This document shows, piece after piece, positions 51,320-61,038 of a stretch of 64,000 nucleotides of DNA. Both the position numbers and the translations under genes were made by a program. Numbering within the stretch: the stretch's first letter is position 1; every line of letters starts with the position of its first letter. Under the pieces are notes generated by a model that worked only from the letters and a program-made list of their open reading frames with translations, did not search any database and was not told the origin of the DNA. The stretch comes from CAWJMD01 sp963843835 (GTDB lineage: Bacteria; Actinomycetota; Actinomycetes; Actinomycetales; CAWJMD01): positions 620,001-684,000 of the forward strand of contig CAWJMD010000008.1 of assembly GCA_963843835.1 (NCBI GenBank), read 5' to 3'.

Positions 51320-52557
51320 AGGGTGACGACCTGGCCCTTCCCCACGACCGTGATGCCGGACTCGGTGACCAGGAACCCGCGATCGCGGTCGTGGTCGGGG
51401 TCCATGCCGATCGTCGCGCCCTCGGGCACCACGACGTTCTTGTCGATGATCGCCCGGCGGATGGTGGCGTGCCGTCCGATGTCGACCGAGTCCATCAGCA
51501 CGCTGTCGGTCACCGAGGACCACGAGTGCACCTGCACGTTCGGCGACAGCACCGAGCGCTCGACCGTCGCACCCGAGACGACGACCCCGGCCGAGACGAC
51601 CGAGCTCACCGCGTGCCCGATGCGTCCGTGCCAGCCGTGCACGAACTTGGCGGGCGGGAGCGGGGGCTGCTGGGTGAAGATCGGCCAGTCAGAGTTGTAG
51701 AGGTTGAAGACCGGGTGGACCGAGATGAGGTCCATGTGCGCGTCGAAGTAGGAGTCCATCGTGCCGACGTCGCGCCAGTAGTCGCGGTCGCGGTCGGCTG
51801 AGCCCGGCACGTCGTTGCGCTTGAAGTCGTACACGCCCGCGTCCCCCCGCGACACGAAGTCGGGGACGATGTCGCCGCCCATGTCGTGCTGCGAGCCCTC
51901 GCGGTCGGCGTCGCGCGTCACCGCGTCGATGAGGGCCTCGGTCGTGAAGACGTAGTTGCCCATCGACGCGAGGATCTCGTCCGGGGAGTCAGGGAGCGGC
52001 TCCGGGTCGGTGGGCTTCTCGAGGAAGGCTCCGATCCGCCGGGTGTCCGCACGGTCCACCTCGATGACGCCGAACTGGTCTGCCTGCGCCAGGGGCTGGC
52101 GGATGGCGGCGACAGTGCAGCCGACCCCGGTCTCGATGTGGTCGTCGACCATCTGCGAGAAGTCCATGCGGTACACGTGGTCCGCACCCACGACCACGAC
52201 GATGTCGGGTCGCTCGTCGTTGATGAGGTTGAGGCTCTGGAAGATCGCGTCGGCCGAGCCGAGGTACCAACGCTTGCCCAGCCGCTGCTGCGCCGGTACG
52301 GGCGTCACGTAGTTGCCGAGCATCGTCGACATGCGCCAGGTCATGGTGACGTGGCGGTCGAGGCTGTGCGACTTGTACTGCGTGAGGACGACGATCTTCA
52401 GGTAGCCGGAGTTCACGACGTTCGACAAGGCGTAGTCGATCAGACGGTAGCTGCCGCCGAAGGGGACGGCCGGCTTGGCACGGTCGGCTGTGAGGGGCAT
52501 CAGTCGCTTGCCCTCCCCGCCGGCCAGGACGATGGCCAGGACCTTGGGGGATGCCAT
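51316..52557 (-). CDS. glgC: glucose-1-phosphate adenylyltransferase GlgC
   Basis: The 413-residue enzyme makes ADP-glucose from ATP and glucose 1-phosphate. The nucleotide loop is VLAGGEGKRLMPLTADRAKP, VVVVGADHVYRMDF follows, and a C-terminal beta-helix carries regulatory and oligomer contacts (SGATVERSVLSPNVQVHSWS). It is divergent from glgA, as in mycobacteria. TAGGGT lies 6 nt before the ATG, so the mRNA is probably leaderless. Confidence 0.97.
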   Translation of the reverse strand: MASPKVLAIVLAGGEGKRLMPLTADRAKPAVPFGGSYRLIDYALSNVVNSGYLKIVVLTQYKSHSLDRHVTMTWRMSTMLGNYVTPVPAQQRLGKRWYLGSADAIFQSLNLINDERPDIVVVVGADHVYRMDFSQMVDDHIETGVGCTVAAIRQPLAQADQFGVIEVDRADTRRIGAFLEKPTDPEPLPDSPDEILASMGNYVFTTEALIDAVTRDADREGSQHDMGGDIVPDFVSRGDAGVYDFKRNDVPGSADRDRDYWRDVGTMDSYFDAHMDLISVHPVFNLYNSDWPIFTQQPPLPPAKFVHGWHGRIGHAVSSVVSAGVVVSGATVERSVLSPNVQVHSWSSVTDSVLMDSVDIGRHATIRRAIIDKNVVVPEGATIGMDPDHDRDRGFLVTESGITVVGKGQVVTL

Positions 52558-52563
52558 GTCCTC

Positions 52564-52569
52564 ACCCTA
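52564..52569 (-). promoter_or_regulatory. -10 element of leaderless glgC promoter
   Basis: TAGGGT on the minus strand ends 6 nt before the glgC ATG. Confidence 0.55.
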
Positions 52570-52655
52570 GGGCGGACCTGCCCGTTGGCACTACCGTTCT
52601 TGCTCGGGAGGACCGGACCCGTCCGGGGATCCGACCCGTCGAGCGGAGGTTCACG

Positions 52656-53840
52656 ATGCGCGTCGAGGTGTTCACCAAGGAGTACCCGCCGGCCGTCTAC
52701 GGCGGAGCGGGGGTGCACGTCGAGGAGCTGACCCGGGTGCTGCGCGAACGGGTCGACGTGGGGGTGCGCTGCTTCGGGGAGCCGCGCGACGAGGCCGGGG
52801 TCACCGCCTACACCGAACCGTCCGGGCTCGCATCCGTGAATGCCGCGCTCGGCACGTTCGGCGCCGACCTGGCGATGGCGGGTGACGCCTCGGCAGCAGA
52901 CGTCGTCCACTCGCACACCTGGTACGCCAACCTCGCTGGTCACCTGGCAGGGCTGTTGCACGGCGTACCGCACGTGGTGACCGCGCACAGCCTCGAGCCC
53001 CTGCGGCCTTGGAAGGCCGAGCAGCTGGGTGGCGGCTACGCCCTGTCGTCGTTCGCCGAGCGCACGGCCTACCTCGGCGCGGCCGCCGTGATCGCCGTGA
53101 GCGTGGGCATGCGCCGCGACATCCTCCGCTGCTACCCCGAGATCGACCCGGCGCGAGTGCACGTCGTGCACAACGGGATCGACACGACCTCGTGGTTCCA
53201 CGAGCAGAACCCGGACGCCGTCCGCGGTCTGGGCGTCGACCCGGAGCGTCCGTCGATCGTCTTCGTCGGGCGGATCACCCGGCAGAAGGGGCTGCCCTAC
53301 CTGCTGCGCGCGGCCGAGCAGCTGCCCCCCGAGGTCCAGCTCGTGCTGTGCGCCGGCGCCCCGGACACCGCCGAGATCATGAAGGAGGTGAGCGACCTCG
53401 TGGCCGGTCTCGCCCAGCAGCGTGACGGCGTCACCTGGATCGAGCGCGTCCTGCCGCGGCCCGAGCTGCGCCAGCTCCTGAGCCACGCCACCACGTTCGT
53501 CTGCCCGTCGGTCTACGAGCCACTCGGCATCGTCAACCTCGAGGCCATGGCCTGCGGCGCAGCGGTCGTCGGCACCGCGACCGGTGGTATCCCGGAGGTC
53601 GTCGTCGACGGCGAGACAGGGTGGCTCGTCCCGATCGAGCAGGTCGAGGACGGGACCGGCACCCCGGTCGACCCCGAGCGCTACGTCACCGACCTCGCCG
53701 CAGCGATGGCGGACGCCGTCTCCGACGTCGACCGCGCGCGACGGTTCGGAGAGGCCGGCCGCCGCCGCGCCGAGGACCACTTCGCCTGGGACGCGATCGC
53801 CGACCGCACGATCGAGGTCTACCGCGCCGCCGGCGCCTGA
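52656..53840 (+). CDS. glgA: GT4-type glycogen synthase / maltose-1-phosphate synthase
   Basis: The 394-residue glycosyltransferase of family GT4 uses ADP-glucose. The acceptor side has TKEYPPAVYGGAGVHVEELT, and the donor side has VFVGRITRQKGLPYLLRAAE and CPSVYEPLGIVNLEAMACG with the catalytic glutamates. The closest known relative by context is mycobacterial Rv1212c, now GlgM, which makes maltose 1-phosphate for the GlgE glucan pathway. The usual GlgA label is therefore not certain. The ATG at 52656 follows CGGAGG. Confidence 0.92.
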   Translation: MRVEVFTKEYPPAVYGGAGVHVEELTRVLRERVDVGVRCFGEPRDEAGVTAYTEPSGLASVNAALGTFGADLAMAGDASAADVVHSHTWYANLAGHLAGLLHGVPHVVTAHSLEPLRPWKAEQLGGGYALSSFAERTAYLGAAAVIAVSVGMRRDILRCYPEIDPARVHVVHNGIDTTSWFHEQNPDAVRGLGVDPERPSIVFVGRITRQKGLPYLLRAAEQLPPEVQLVLCAGAPDTAEIMKEVSDLVAGLAQQRDGVTWIERVLPRPELRQLLSHATTFVCPSVYEPLGIVNLEAMACGAAVVGTATGGIPEVVVDGETGWLVPIEQVEDGTGTPVDPERYVTDLAAAMADAVSDVDRARRFGEAGRRRAEDHFAWDAIADRTIEVYRAAGA

Positions 53841-53901
53841 CCCCTGGGCGCGGCCCTCGGATCTGCGGTCGGGGGTGGGTGGTGGTGGCTCGGGGCGTCG
53901 C

Positions 53902-54699
53902 TCAGCCGAGGGGACGGGGCAGCGCGGGGGTGGTGGTCGCCACGAGGGCGGCGCGGGCGAGGTGGTCCACCCGGCGCAGCCCCGACGCGCGACGGTCCGC
54001 CTCCCAGCCGGTGATCGCCGCGCCGTCGTCCTCGGCGGCCAGGGCGACGATCGCCCGCACCCGGACGGCGGAGGACAGGACGCGGACGACCCGCCGGTCG
54101 GTGCCCGGGGGGATCAGGGACGCCGGCAGACCGCCGTCACGGACGAGGGCGATCCGGTCCGCCGCGTCGTCGCGCCACCGGGCGACGTCGAGCGACGACA
54201 GCGCCTCGGTGGCCTCCACCATGGCGTGCCGCAGCGCGGACTCCGCCTCGGACAGCTGGGGGAGCGACGCGGTGGGTGGCGGGTCGGTCACGCGGTGCGA
54301 CACCCACGTCACCTGGCAGCCGGGCTCGAGCTCGGAGCCGAACCACGCCACGTCCGGCACGAGCACGCGGCCGTCCGTGCCCTCGCGAGGCACGGTGACG
54401 GCGGCCTCCTCGGCCTCGACCGCGGCGCGGGTCGCGGCGACCGGGCCTGCGAGACCTCGTGCGTCACCCGGGACCGGCAGCACCGCGCGGACGGCGAGGT
54501 CCCGGTCGCGCAGCTGGTCCAGCAGGTCGGGCAGCCCCGGGCCGAGCGGGTCGGCGGAGAACGGGAGGTCCTCTCCGGCGACACGGTGGGGCTCGTCGTC
54601 ACCGGTCACCGCGGCCACCGCGTGGGAGGTCCCGACGCGTCCGTCGAGCACAGCTGTCGCCCACAGCGCCAGCCGTACCGAGCGGGGCAGGTCCAACAC
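53902..54699 (-). CDS. conserved actinobacterial protein, unknown
   Basis: The 265-residue soluble protein begins SVRLALWATAVLDGR and contains ADRIALVRDGGLPASLIPPG, then DRRVVRVLSSAVRVRAIVAL, AEDDGAAITGWEADRR near the C-terminus. No catalytic motif is recognised. The C-terminal part is rich in Arg and short helices. The GTG at 54699 has TAGCCT 6 nt upstream. It is divergent from the ABC ATPase gene with a 50-bp gap. Confidence 0.72.
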   Translation of the reverse strand: MLDLPRSVRLALWATAVLDGRVGTSHAVAAVTGDDEPHRVAGEDLPFSADPLGPGLPDLLDQLRDRDLAVRAVLPVPGDARGLAGPVAATRAAVEAEEAAVTVPREGTDGRVLVPDVAWFGSELEPGCQVTWVSHRVTDPPPTASLPQLSEAESALRHAMVEATEALSSLDVARWRDDAADRIALVRDGGLPASLIPPGTDRRVVRVLSSAVRVRAIVALAAEDDGAAITGWEADRRASGLRRVDHLARAALVATTTPALPRPLG

Positions 54700-54705
54700 C
54701 GGGCC

Positions 54706-54711
54706 AGGCTA
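54706..54711 (-). promoter_or_regulatory. -10 element of leaderless conserved unknown gene
   Basis: TAGCCT on the minus strand ends 6 nt before the GTG start at 54699. Confidence 0.45.
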
Positions 54712-54736
54712 CGTGGGCGGCCCGGGCGGTTGCCTC

Positions 54737-54742
54737 TAGGGT
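54737..54742 (+). promoter_or_regulatory. -10 element of leaderless ABC ATPase gene
   Basis: TAGGGT ends 7 nt before the ATG at 54750. Confidence 0.5.
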
Positions 54743-54749
54743 CGGGGAC

Positions 54750-55531
<782 letters not shown>

Positions 55532-55535
<4 letters not shown>

Positions 55536-56314
55536 GCTGGATCGAGATCGTCGCCATCCTGGCGGCGGGTGTCGCCGCGGGCACCATCAACACCCTCGTC
55601 GGGTCGGGCACGCTGATCACCTTCCCCACGCTGCTGGCGTTCGGCTACCCCCCGGTGGTCGCGAACATCTCCAACAACATCGGCCTCGTCCCCGGAGGCG
55701 TGTCCGGCACCTGGGGCTACCGGGCAGAGCTCAAGGGTCAGGGGCGCTGGGTCAAGCTGCTCGCACCCATGTCGCTGGTGGGGGCCGTCACGGGAGCCGT
55801 GCTGCTGCTCGTCCTGCCGGACGAGGCCTTCGCGACGATCGTGCCTGTGCTGCTGGGCATCTCGCTGGTGCTGGTGATCATTCAGCCACGTCTCCAGCGA
55901 CGGCTGGCGCAGCGCCGGGAGGAGCGTGGCATCGACCACCACGCGATGGGAGCTGGGCGGACCACCGCCACCGTCGGCGGCACCTACGGTGCCGGGATCT
56001 ACGGCGGCTACTTCGGCGCGGCCCAAGGGGTGCTGCTCGTCGGCCTGCTCGGCATCCTGCTGCCGGCCAACCTGCAGCAGGTGAACGCGATCAAGAACCT
56101 GCTGTCGCTCGTGGTCAACGGCGTGGCCGCGGTGACGTTCCTCCTCGTCGCGAGGGAGCGGATCGAGTGGCCCGTGGTGGCACTGATCGCCGTCGGGTCG
56201 CTGATCGGAGGCGTCATCGGTTCCAAGGTCGGACGTCGGCTGCCCTCGTGGGCGCTGCGGACGGTGATCGTGATCGTCGGCATCGTTGCGATCGCGCGGA
56301 TCGTGACCGGGTGA
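55532..56314 (+). CDS. TSUP family (TauE/SafE) permease
   Basis: The 260-residue permease has the TSUP pattern: AAGVAAGTINTLVGSGTLIT at the start of the N-terminal repeat and a matching GGTYGAGIYGGYFGAAQGVL in the second repeat, with about eight membrane segments. TauE/SafE proteins export or import sulfur-containing or organic anions such as sulfite, sulfoacetate or taurine derivatives. The GTG overlaps the ATPase stop. Confidence 0.93.
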
Positions 56315-57135
56315 CCGGGCGCGGACCCGTGGTCGAGGTGGACGACCTCACCGACCCACGGCTGCACGACTACACACGCCTCACCGAGGTCTCGCTGCGG
56401 CTGCGACGCGAGCCGGCCGAGGGCATCTACATCGCCGAGTCCAACAAGGTCATCCGGCGCGCCCTCGACGCGGGGCACCGACCCCGGTCGTTCCTGATGT
56501 CGCACCGCTGGCTCGACGACCACGACAACCTGCTCGGGTCACCCGCTGCGGAGGGGGCGCCGGTGTTCGTCGGCAGCGAGGAGCTGCTCCAGGAGCTGAC
56601 GGGCTTCCACCTGCACCGTGGGGCGCTCGCCGCGATGACCCGGCCGGTGCTGCCGTCGGTGGACGAGCTGCTCGCCGGTGCACGACGTGTCGTCGTGATG
56701 GAGGACATCGTCGACCACACCAACGTCGGTGCCGTCTTCCGGTGCGCCGCCGGGCTGGGCGTCGACGCCGTCCTCGTCACCCCGCGCTGCGCCGACCCCC
56801 TCTACCGGCGCTCCGTGCGCGTCTCGATGGGCTCCGTCTTCCAGGTGCCGTGGACTCGGCTGGAGGCCTGGCCTGACGGGCTGGACCTGTTGCGGGACAG
56901 GGGCTTCACCGTGGCGGCGATGGCCTTGACCGAGGACGCCGTGTCCCTTGACGACTTCGCGGCCGACCTGCCCGACCGTCTGGCGCTACTGCTCGGCACC
57001 GAGGGCGGCGGCCTCACACCGGCAGCCGTGGACCGGGCGGACGTCGCCGTCCGCATCCCGATGGCCGGGGGAGTGGACTCCCTCAACGTCGCGGCCGCCA
57101 GCGCCGTGGTCTTCTGGGCCACGCGGGGCGCCTGA
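56311..57135 (+). CDS. TrmH/SpoU family RNA 2'-O-methyltransferase
   Basis: The 274-residue enzyme has an N-terminal RNA-binding part (YTRLTEVSLRLRREPAEGIY) and a C-terminal SPOUT domain. The domain carries motif 1 VVVMEDIVDHTNVGAVFRCA, motif 2 LLLGTEGGGL and motif 3 RIPMAGGVDSLNVAAASAV, which form the knot that binds SAM. It methylates a ribose in rRNA or tRNA; the exact site is unknown. The GTG overlaps the TSUP stop. Confidence 0.94.
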   Translation: MTGRGPVVEVDDLTDPRLHDYTRLTEVSLRLRREPAEGIYIAESNKVIRRALDAGHRPRSFLMSHRWLDDHDNLLGSPAAEGAPVFVGSEELLQELTGFHLHRGALAAMTRPVLPSVDELLAGARRVVVMEDIVDHTNVGAVFRCAAGLGVDAVLVTPRCADPLYRRSVRVSMGSVFQVPWTRLEAWPDGLDLLRDRGFTVAAMALTEDAVSLDDFAADLPDRLALLLGTEGGGLTPAAVDRADVAVRIPMAGGVDSLNVAAASAVVFWATRGA

Positions 57136-57148
57136 CGACCTCCGGCCG

Positions 57149-57688
57149 TCAGGAGGGTGCGCGCCCGAGCCCCTCCACCAGCCGAGCACCGGGGAGCCGG
57201 GCGACCAGGTGACCCGGCAGCGCCAGCTTCGACCGGCGCACCCCGCTCCCGATCACGACGTGCGGCCGGTCGGCCACGGCGGCGTCGACGAGGAGCACCC
57301 AGTCCTGTGGCAGGCCGACCGGCGTGATGCCGCCGTACTCCATCGCCGTCCGCCCCACCGCGTCGTCCATCGACATGAACGACGCCTTGCGCACCTCGAG
57401 GATGCGACGCACCAGGCCGTTGACGTCGGCACGCGTCGTCGCGAGCACCAGGCACGCCGCCACGCGCTGCTCACCGTCGCGTCGGCCCGCGACGACGACG
57501 CAGTTGGCGGACACGTCCAGAGGCACGTCGTACGCCTCGACGAGCGCGGCCGTGTCCGCGAGACCCGGGTCGATCTGCGCCACGCGCACCTGGTCCCCGG
57601 CCGGCCACGCCTCGAGGGCCCGCGCCACCGGCGGCGCCAGCAGGTCGGGGCGGCTGAGCGCGGGGAGCCAGTCGAGCGAGCCGATCAC
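57149..57688 (-). CDS. YbaK-type aminoacyl-tRNA deacylase
   Basis: The 179-residue protein has the YbaK/ProRS-editing fold: DVSANCVVVAGRRDG, VNGLVRRILEVRKASFMSMD, AVGRTAMEYGGITPVGLPQD and IGSGVRRSKLALPG. Such proteins hydrolyse mischarged aminoacyl-tRNA in trans. The GTG at 57688 overlaps the stop of the upstream membrane-protein gene (GTGA), so I use it in place of an earlier GTG. Confidence 0.9.
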   Translation of the reverse strand: MIGSLDWLPALSRPDLLAPPVARALEAWPAGDQVRVAQIDPGLADTAALVEAYDVPLDVSANCVVVAGRRDGEQRVAACLVLATTRADVNGLVRRILEVRKASFMSMDDAVGRTAMEYGGITPVGLPQDWVLLVDAAVADRPHVVIGSGVRRSKLALPGHLVARLPGARLVEGLGRAPS

Positions 57689-58260
57689 GGCGACCACACG
57701 AGCCGGACGACGCCGGCGCAGGCCAGGGCCCACAGCACGCTGGCGAACGTGCCGATGATGAAGCGCTCGGACGTCCCCGCGTGGGCGCGCAGCTCGGGGT
57801 ACCGACCGAGTCCCTTCACAGCGAGGACGATCGCGATGCCCTCCGGCCAGCCCGCCAGGACGGCGACGGAGATGGCCAGGCGCTCGAGCACTCCGATCGT
57901 GGCGCCGCCGCGCAGGACCGCCGCGGGGGGCGTCGCCGGGGCGGCCCCCGACGCCGACTGGTCCTCCGCCGGAGCCATCGCCAGCACGGCGGCCGTGACC
58001 GGTCCCCCGCCCAGCACGGCAGCCAGGACGGCGAGCACGAGGCCCAGGGGCAGCAGGTCGGCCGGCCCGGACGTCGTCGCTGCGAGGACGGCCGTGACCG
58101 CCAGCGCCACCGGTCCCAGCACGACGAGCACGGTGCGGAGGCCGAGGTCCCGCAGTCGGCTGCCGCGTGCCGCGGCCCCGGGGTCGGGCAGGGGGAGCAC
58201 CCACGCGAGCGCCGCGAGGGCGACGGTGGCGAGGAGCCCGGCCAGGACGGGAGTGGTCAC
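57685..58260 (-). CDS. DUF3307-like membrane protein
   Basis: The 191-residue protein has five or six hydrophobic segments. A conserved-looking end reads GRYPELRAHAGTSERFIIGT, then FASVLWALACAGVVRLVW. The SERFIIGT segment recalls membrane proteins that accompany SatD-type genes (DUF3307-like). The match is by eye only. It is followed by the YbaK gene (overlap) and preceded, after 56 bp, by the SatD-like gene. Confidence 0.6.
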   Translation of the reverse strand: MTTPVLAGLLATVALAALAWVLPLPDPGAAARGSRLRDLGLRTVLVVLGPVALAVTAVLAATTSGPADLLPLGLVLAVLAAVLGGGPVTAAVLAMAPAEDQSASGAAPATPPAAVLRGGATIGVLERLAISVAVLAGWPEGIAIVLAVKGLGRYPELRAHAGTSERFIIGTFASVLWALACAGVVRLVWSP

Positions 58261-58316
58261 CCCTGCATCCTGCCGTCCGCCCCGGACATCTCGTCACATC
58301 TCAGAGCCGGGTGTCG

Positions 58317-58916
58317 TCAGCCGGTGCCGTCAGCACGGGCCAGGAGCCCCGCGGCGACGGGTCGCGCTCGCACCTCGTGCGGCCACAGGCCGACCTGCAA
58401 CCGCTGGCTGAGGGCCTGCTTGCTGATCGACAGCCGTTCGGCCGCCTCGGTCTGCGTGAGACCCGCGTCCACCAGGTCCGCGGCCTCCCAGCCCGCCGGG
58501 CTGCGACGCTGGACGACGGCGCTGAGCAGGGTCAGCAGCGCCTCGGCCTGGATGGCGGTGGCGTCGTCCGGACCTTCGACGGCCACCCGGTCCTGCGACG
58601 ACTTCGCGCGCTCCACCGCGGTGCGGGCGTGCTGGTAGGCCGGGCCGGCGCCCGCTCGCGCGCTGCTGGGCAGGGGGCGGCGGACAGGTCCCGCCCCGAT
58701 GCCCACCGTCCAGTGCCCGTCCCGGACGAGCGCCAACGTGAGGTCGACGACGAGGCCGGGGGCGTCGACGACCCCCTGGACCTCGTCACCCGCGGTGCGT
58801 TCGAAGTCGCGCAGGCGACCCGTGGCGTGGTCGGGGTGGTTGAGCACGCGCAGCACGTCGACCACACGGTCCTCGTCGCTGCTGCTGCCTCGCTGGTCGA
58901 TCGTGAGCACGAACAT
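58317..58916 (-). CDS. SatD-like protein with C-terminal HTH
   Basis: The 199-residue protein begins MFVLTIDQRGSSSDEDRVVD, then FERTAGDEVQGVVDAPGLVV and LALVRDGHWTVGIGAG, the SatD pattern (a cyclase-like fold without known catalysis). It ends in a helix-turn-helix (AGLTQTEAAERLSISKQALS, then QRLQVGLW). SatD was first described in a secretion/acid-tolerance operon of streptococci. AGGAGG precedes the ATG at 58916. The upstream region carries a striking half-site array that this protein may bind. Confidence 0.78.
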   Translation of the reverse strand: MFVLTIDQRGSSSDEDRVVDVLRVLNHPDHATGRLRDFERTAGDEVQGVVDAPGLVVDLTLALVRDGHWTVGIGAGPVRRPLPSSARAGAGPAYQHARTAVERAKSSQDRVAVEGPDDATAIQAEALLTLLSAVVQRRSPAGWEAADLVDAGLTQTEAAERLSISKQALSQRLQVGLWPHEVRARPVAAGLLARADGTG

Positions 58917-58933
58917 CGCTACCTCCTCCGGGC

Positions 58934-58995
58934 GTCAAGCATGCAACCTTGACTCCTTAATGTCAAGGCCGAAGGCTTGATAGTAAGCGGTCAAG
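58934..58995. promoter_or_regulatory. five alternating half-sites at an exact 14-nt period
   Basis: Half-sites start at 58934 (GTCAAG), 58948 (CTTGAC), 58962 (GTCAAG), 58976 (CTTGAT) and 58990 (GTCAAG). Each is separated by 8 nt, so orientation alternates with a strict 14-nt step. The array starts 18 bp upstream of the satD-like ATG and ends 90 bp before the hydrolase GTG. It is probably an operator for cooperative binding. The TTGAC cores could also act as -35 elements. Confidence 0.75.
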
Positions 58996-59085
58996 TCCTG
59001 GGACCTGTCCACTGGCGAAGTACCAATCCGAAGGGACGTACGTGCCGAACCAGCATCTCAACACCCACCCCGGACAGGAGCACCC

Positions 59086-59786
59086 GTGCACCGTCGCGTT
59101 CCCAGCCCCGTGATCCGCCCGGCCGTCGGTCAGACCCGGGCGGTCGTGCTCGTGCTGCACGGCGGGAAGGCGACCAGCGTGGCGCCGTCGCGTCCCTGGC
59201 ACCTGTCGAAGCTCCGGATGGTCCCGTTCGCCCGGACACTGCACCGCCGGCTCGCCGGCCAGCAGGTCGCCGTCTGGTCCGTGCGGTACCGCGTCCGCGG
59301 CTGGAACAGTGCCGACGCCTCTCCCGTCCAGGACGTGCAGGGCGTCGCTCGAGCTGCGTGCGTTCCCGGCACGGGGACGTGCCAGTGGTCGTCCTGGGCC
59401 ACTCGATGGGTGGTCGTGCCGCCCTTCGCGTCGCCGACGACGAGTCGGTGCGAGGAGTGGTGGGCCTCGCCCCCTGGCTGCCCCCCGGCGAGCCGGTGTC
59501 GGTCGAGGGGCGGACGGTCCACCTGGTGCACGGCAGCGAGGATCGCTGGACCGACCCACGCGCCACGAGCGCGTGGGCCGAGAGGGCTGCGACGCAGGCG
59601 GCCCACGTCTCGTTCACCCGCGTCGAGGGCTCGGGCCACTTCATGATCAGCAACCTCTCCACCTGGCACCGCCTCGCCGGGTCCGGTGTCGCCGCGGGGC
59701 TCGCGGCGGCCCGCCCCGAGCGCGCAGGCCGCGGAGCGTGGGTCGATGACCGGGATCACGCGCCGCCGCGTGGCGGTCGTGGGTAG
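59086..59786 (+). pseudogene. alpha/beta hydrolase, frameshifted
   Basis: From the GTG at 59086 the frame gives AVVLVLHGGKATSVAPSRPW, LSKLRMVPFARTLHRRL and SVRYRVRGWNSADASPVQDV. Near 59345-59375 it is broken, probably twice, and continues in another frame with SRHGDVPVVVLGHSMGGRAA (nucleophile Ser), VHGSEDRWTDP (Asp) and VEGSGHFMI (His). The catalytic triad is thus complete across frames. An AGGAG site precedes the GTG. The frame used to the end overlaps the flavin oxidase start by 41 bp. Confidence 0.8.
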
Positions 59787-61038
59787 CGGGGTGGCCGGTC
59801 TGGTGGCCGCCTACGTCCTGCAGCGCGACGCCGACGTGACGCTGTTCGAGGCCGACGACCGGCTCGGAGGTCACGCCCACACCCACGACCTCGAGGGCCC
59901 CTCCGGCCACGTGGTCGGCGTCGACACCGGGTTCATCGTCCACAACCGCCGGACGTACCCCGTGCTCCTGCGGCTGTTCGACGAGCTCGACGTGCCGACG
60001 CAGGAGTCGGAGATGAGCATGTCGGTCGTGTGCGAGGGGTGCGGTCTCGAGTACGCCGGCGCGCGGAAGGTGCGGCGGGCTGTTCCCGACGCTGCGCAAC
60101 CTCGCTCGGCCGCGCTACCTCTACATGCTCACCGAGGTCGCTGCGGTTCCACCGGCGGGCCCGCGCGGAGCTGGAGCAGGGTCGCCGCGATCCGAGTCGC
60201 GACCGGACCGTGACGCTGGACGAGTTCGTCGGCGCGCGGGACGTTTCTCCCGGTACTTCGTCGACCACTTCCTGACCCCGATGGTCGCCTGCGTCTGGTC
60301 CTGCGCGCCGTCGACCGCCGGCCGCTACCCGGCGCGCTACCTGTTCTCGTTCCTGGAGCACCACGGCATGCTCAGCGTCGGCAACTCGCCGCAGTGGCGC
60401 ACCGTCACCGGCGGCTCGCGCACGTACGTCGACAAGGTCGCCAAGCTGGTCAGCGCCGTGCGCACCAGCACCGCGGTCCTGTCCGTGCGGCGGCGTCAGG
60501 ACCGGTGTCGAGGTCGTCGACGGGGACGGTGAGACCGACACCTACGATGCCGTCGTGGTCGCGACCCACCCCGATCAGGCGCTGCAGCTGCTGGCCGAGC
60601 CGACCGACGCCCAGCGGCAGGTCCTGGGCGCCCTCGCGCTACTCCCGCAACGAGACCCTCCTGCACTCCGACACGACCGTCCTGCCGTCGGCCGACCGGG
60701 CGCTGGCGTCCTGGAACTACCGCATGGACGGCTGCCGGACCGGTGCCGACCAGGTGCGGGTCACCTACGACATGAACCGCCTGCAGCGACTCGACGCGCG
60801 GGGCCGCTACCTCGTCACGCTCGGCGGCGCGGACGTGGTCGACGCGGCGGCGGTGATCGACCGCATGGTCTACCACCACCCGATCTACACGCCCGAGTCC
60901 GTGGCCGCCCAGCAGCGCCTGCCCGAGATCGCCGACGACCGCATCGCCTTCGCGGGCGCCTACCACGGCTGGGGGTTCCACGAGGACGGTGCCGCTCCGG
61001 GCTCGAGGCCGCCCGTCGCGCTGGGCGGCACCTGGTGA
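59746..61038 (+). pseudogene. FAD-dependent amine oxidase-like protein, many frameshifts
   Basis: The N-terminus MTGITRRRVAVVGSGVAGLV and LQRDADVTLFEADDRLGGHA is a dinucleotide-binding FAD motif. Further pieces lie in different frames: LARPRYLYMLTEV, LRFHRRARAELEQGR, FSRYFVDHFLTPMVACVWSC, YSRNETLLHSDTTVLP and ASWNYRMDGC. They join into one flavin amine oxidoreductase of the type found beside DUF1365 and CFA synthases. Shifts fall near 60075, 60150, 60245, 60490, 60530, 60640 and 61000. In this cluster the enzyme is thought to act on unsaturated or methylated acyl chains. Confidence 0.82.

Noticed and set aside
52500..53780. 426-codon minus-strand frame opposite glgA
   Set aside because: Shadow of glgA; no motif and it would overlap the glgC promoter.
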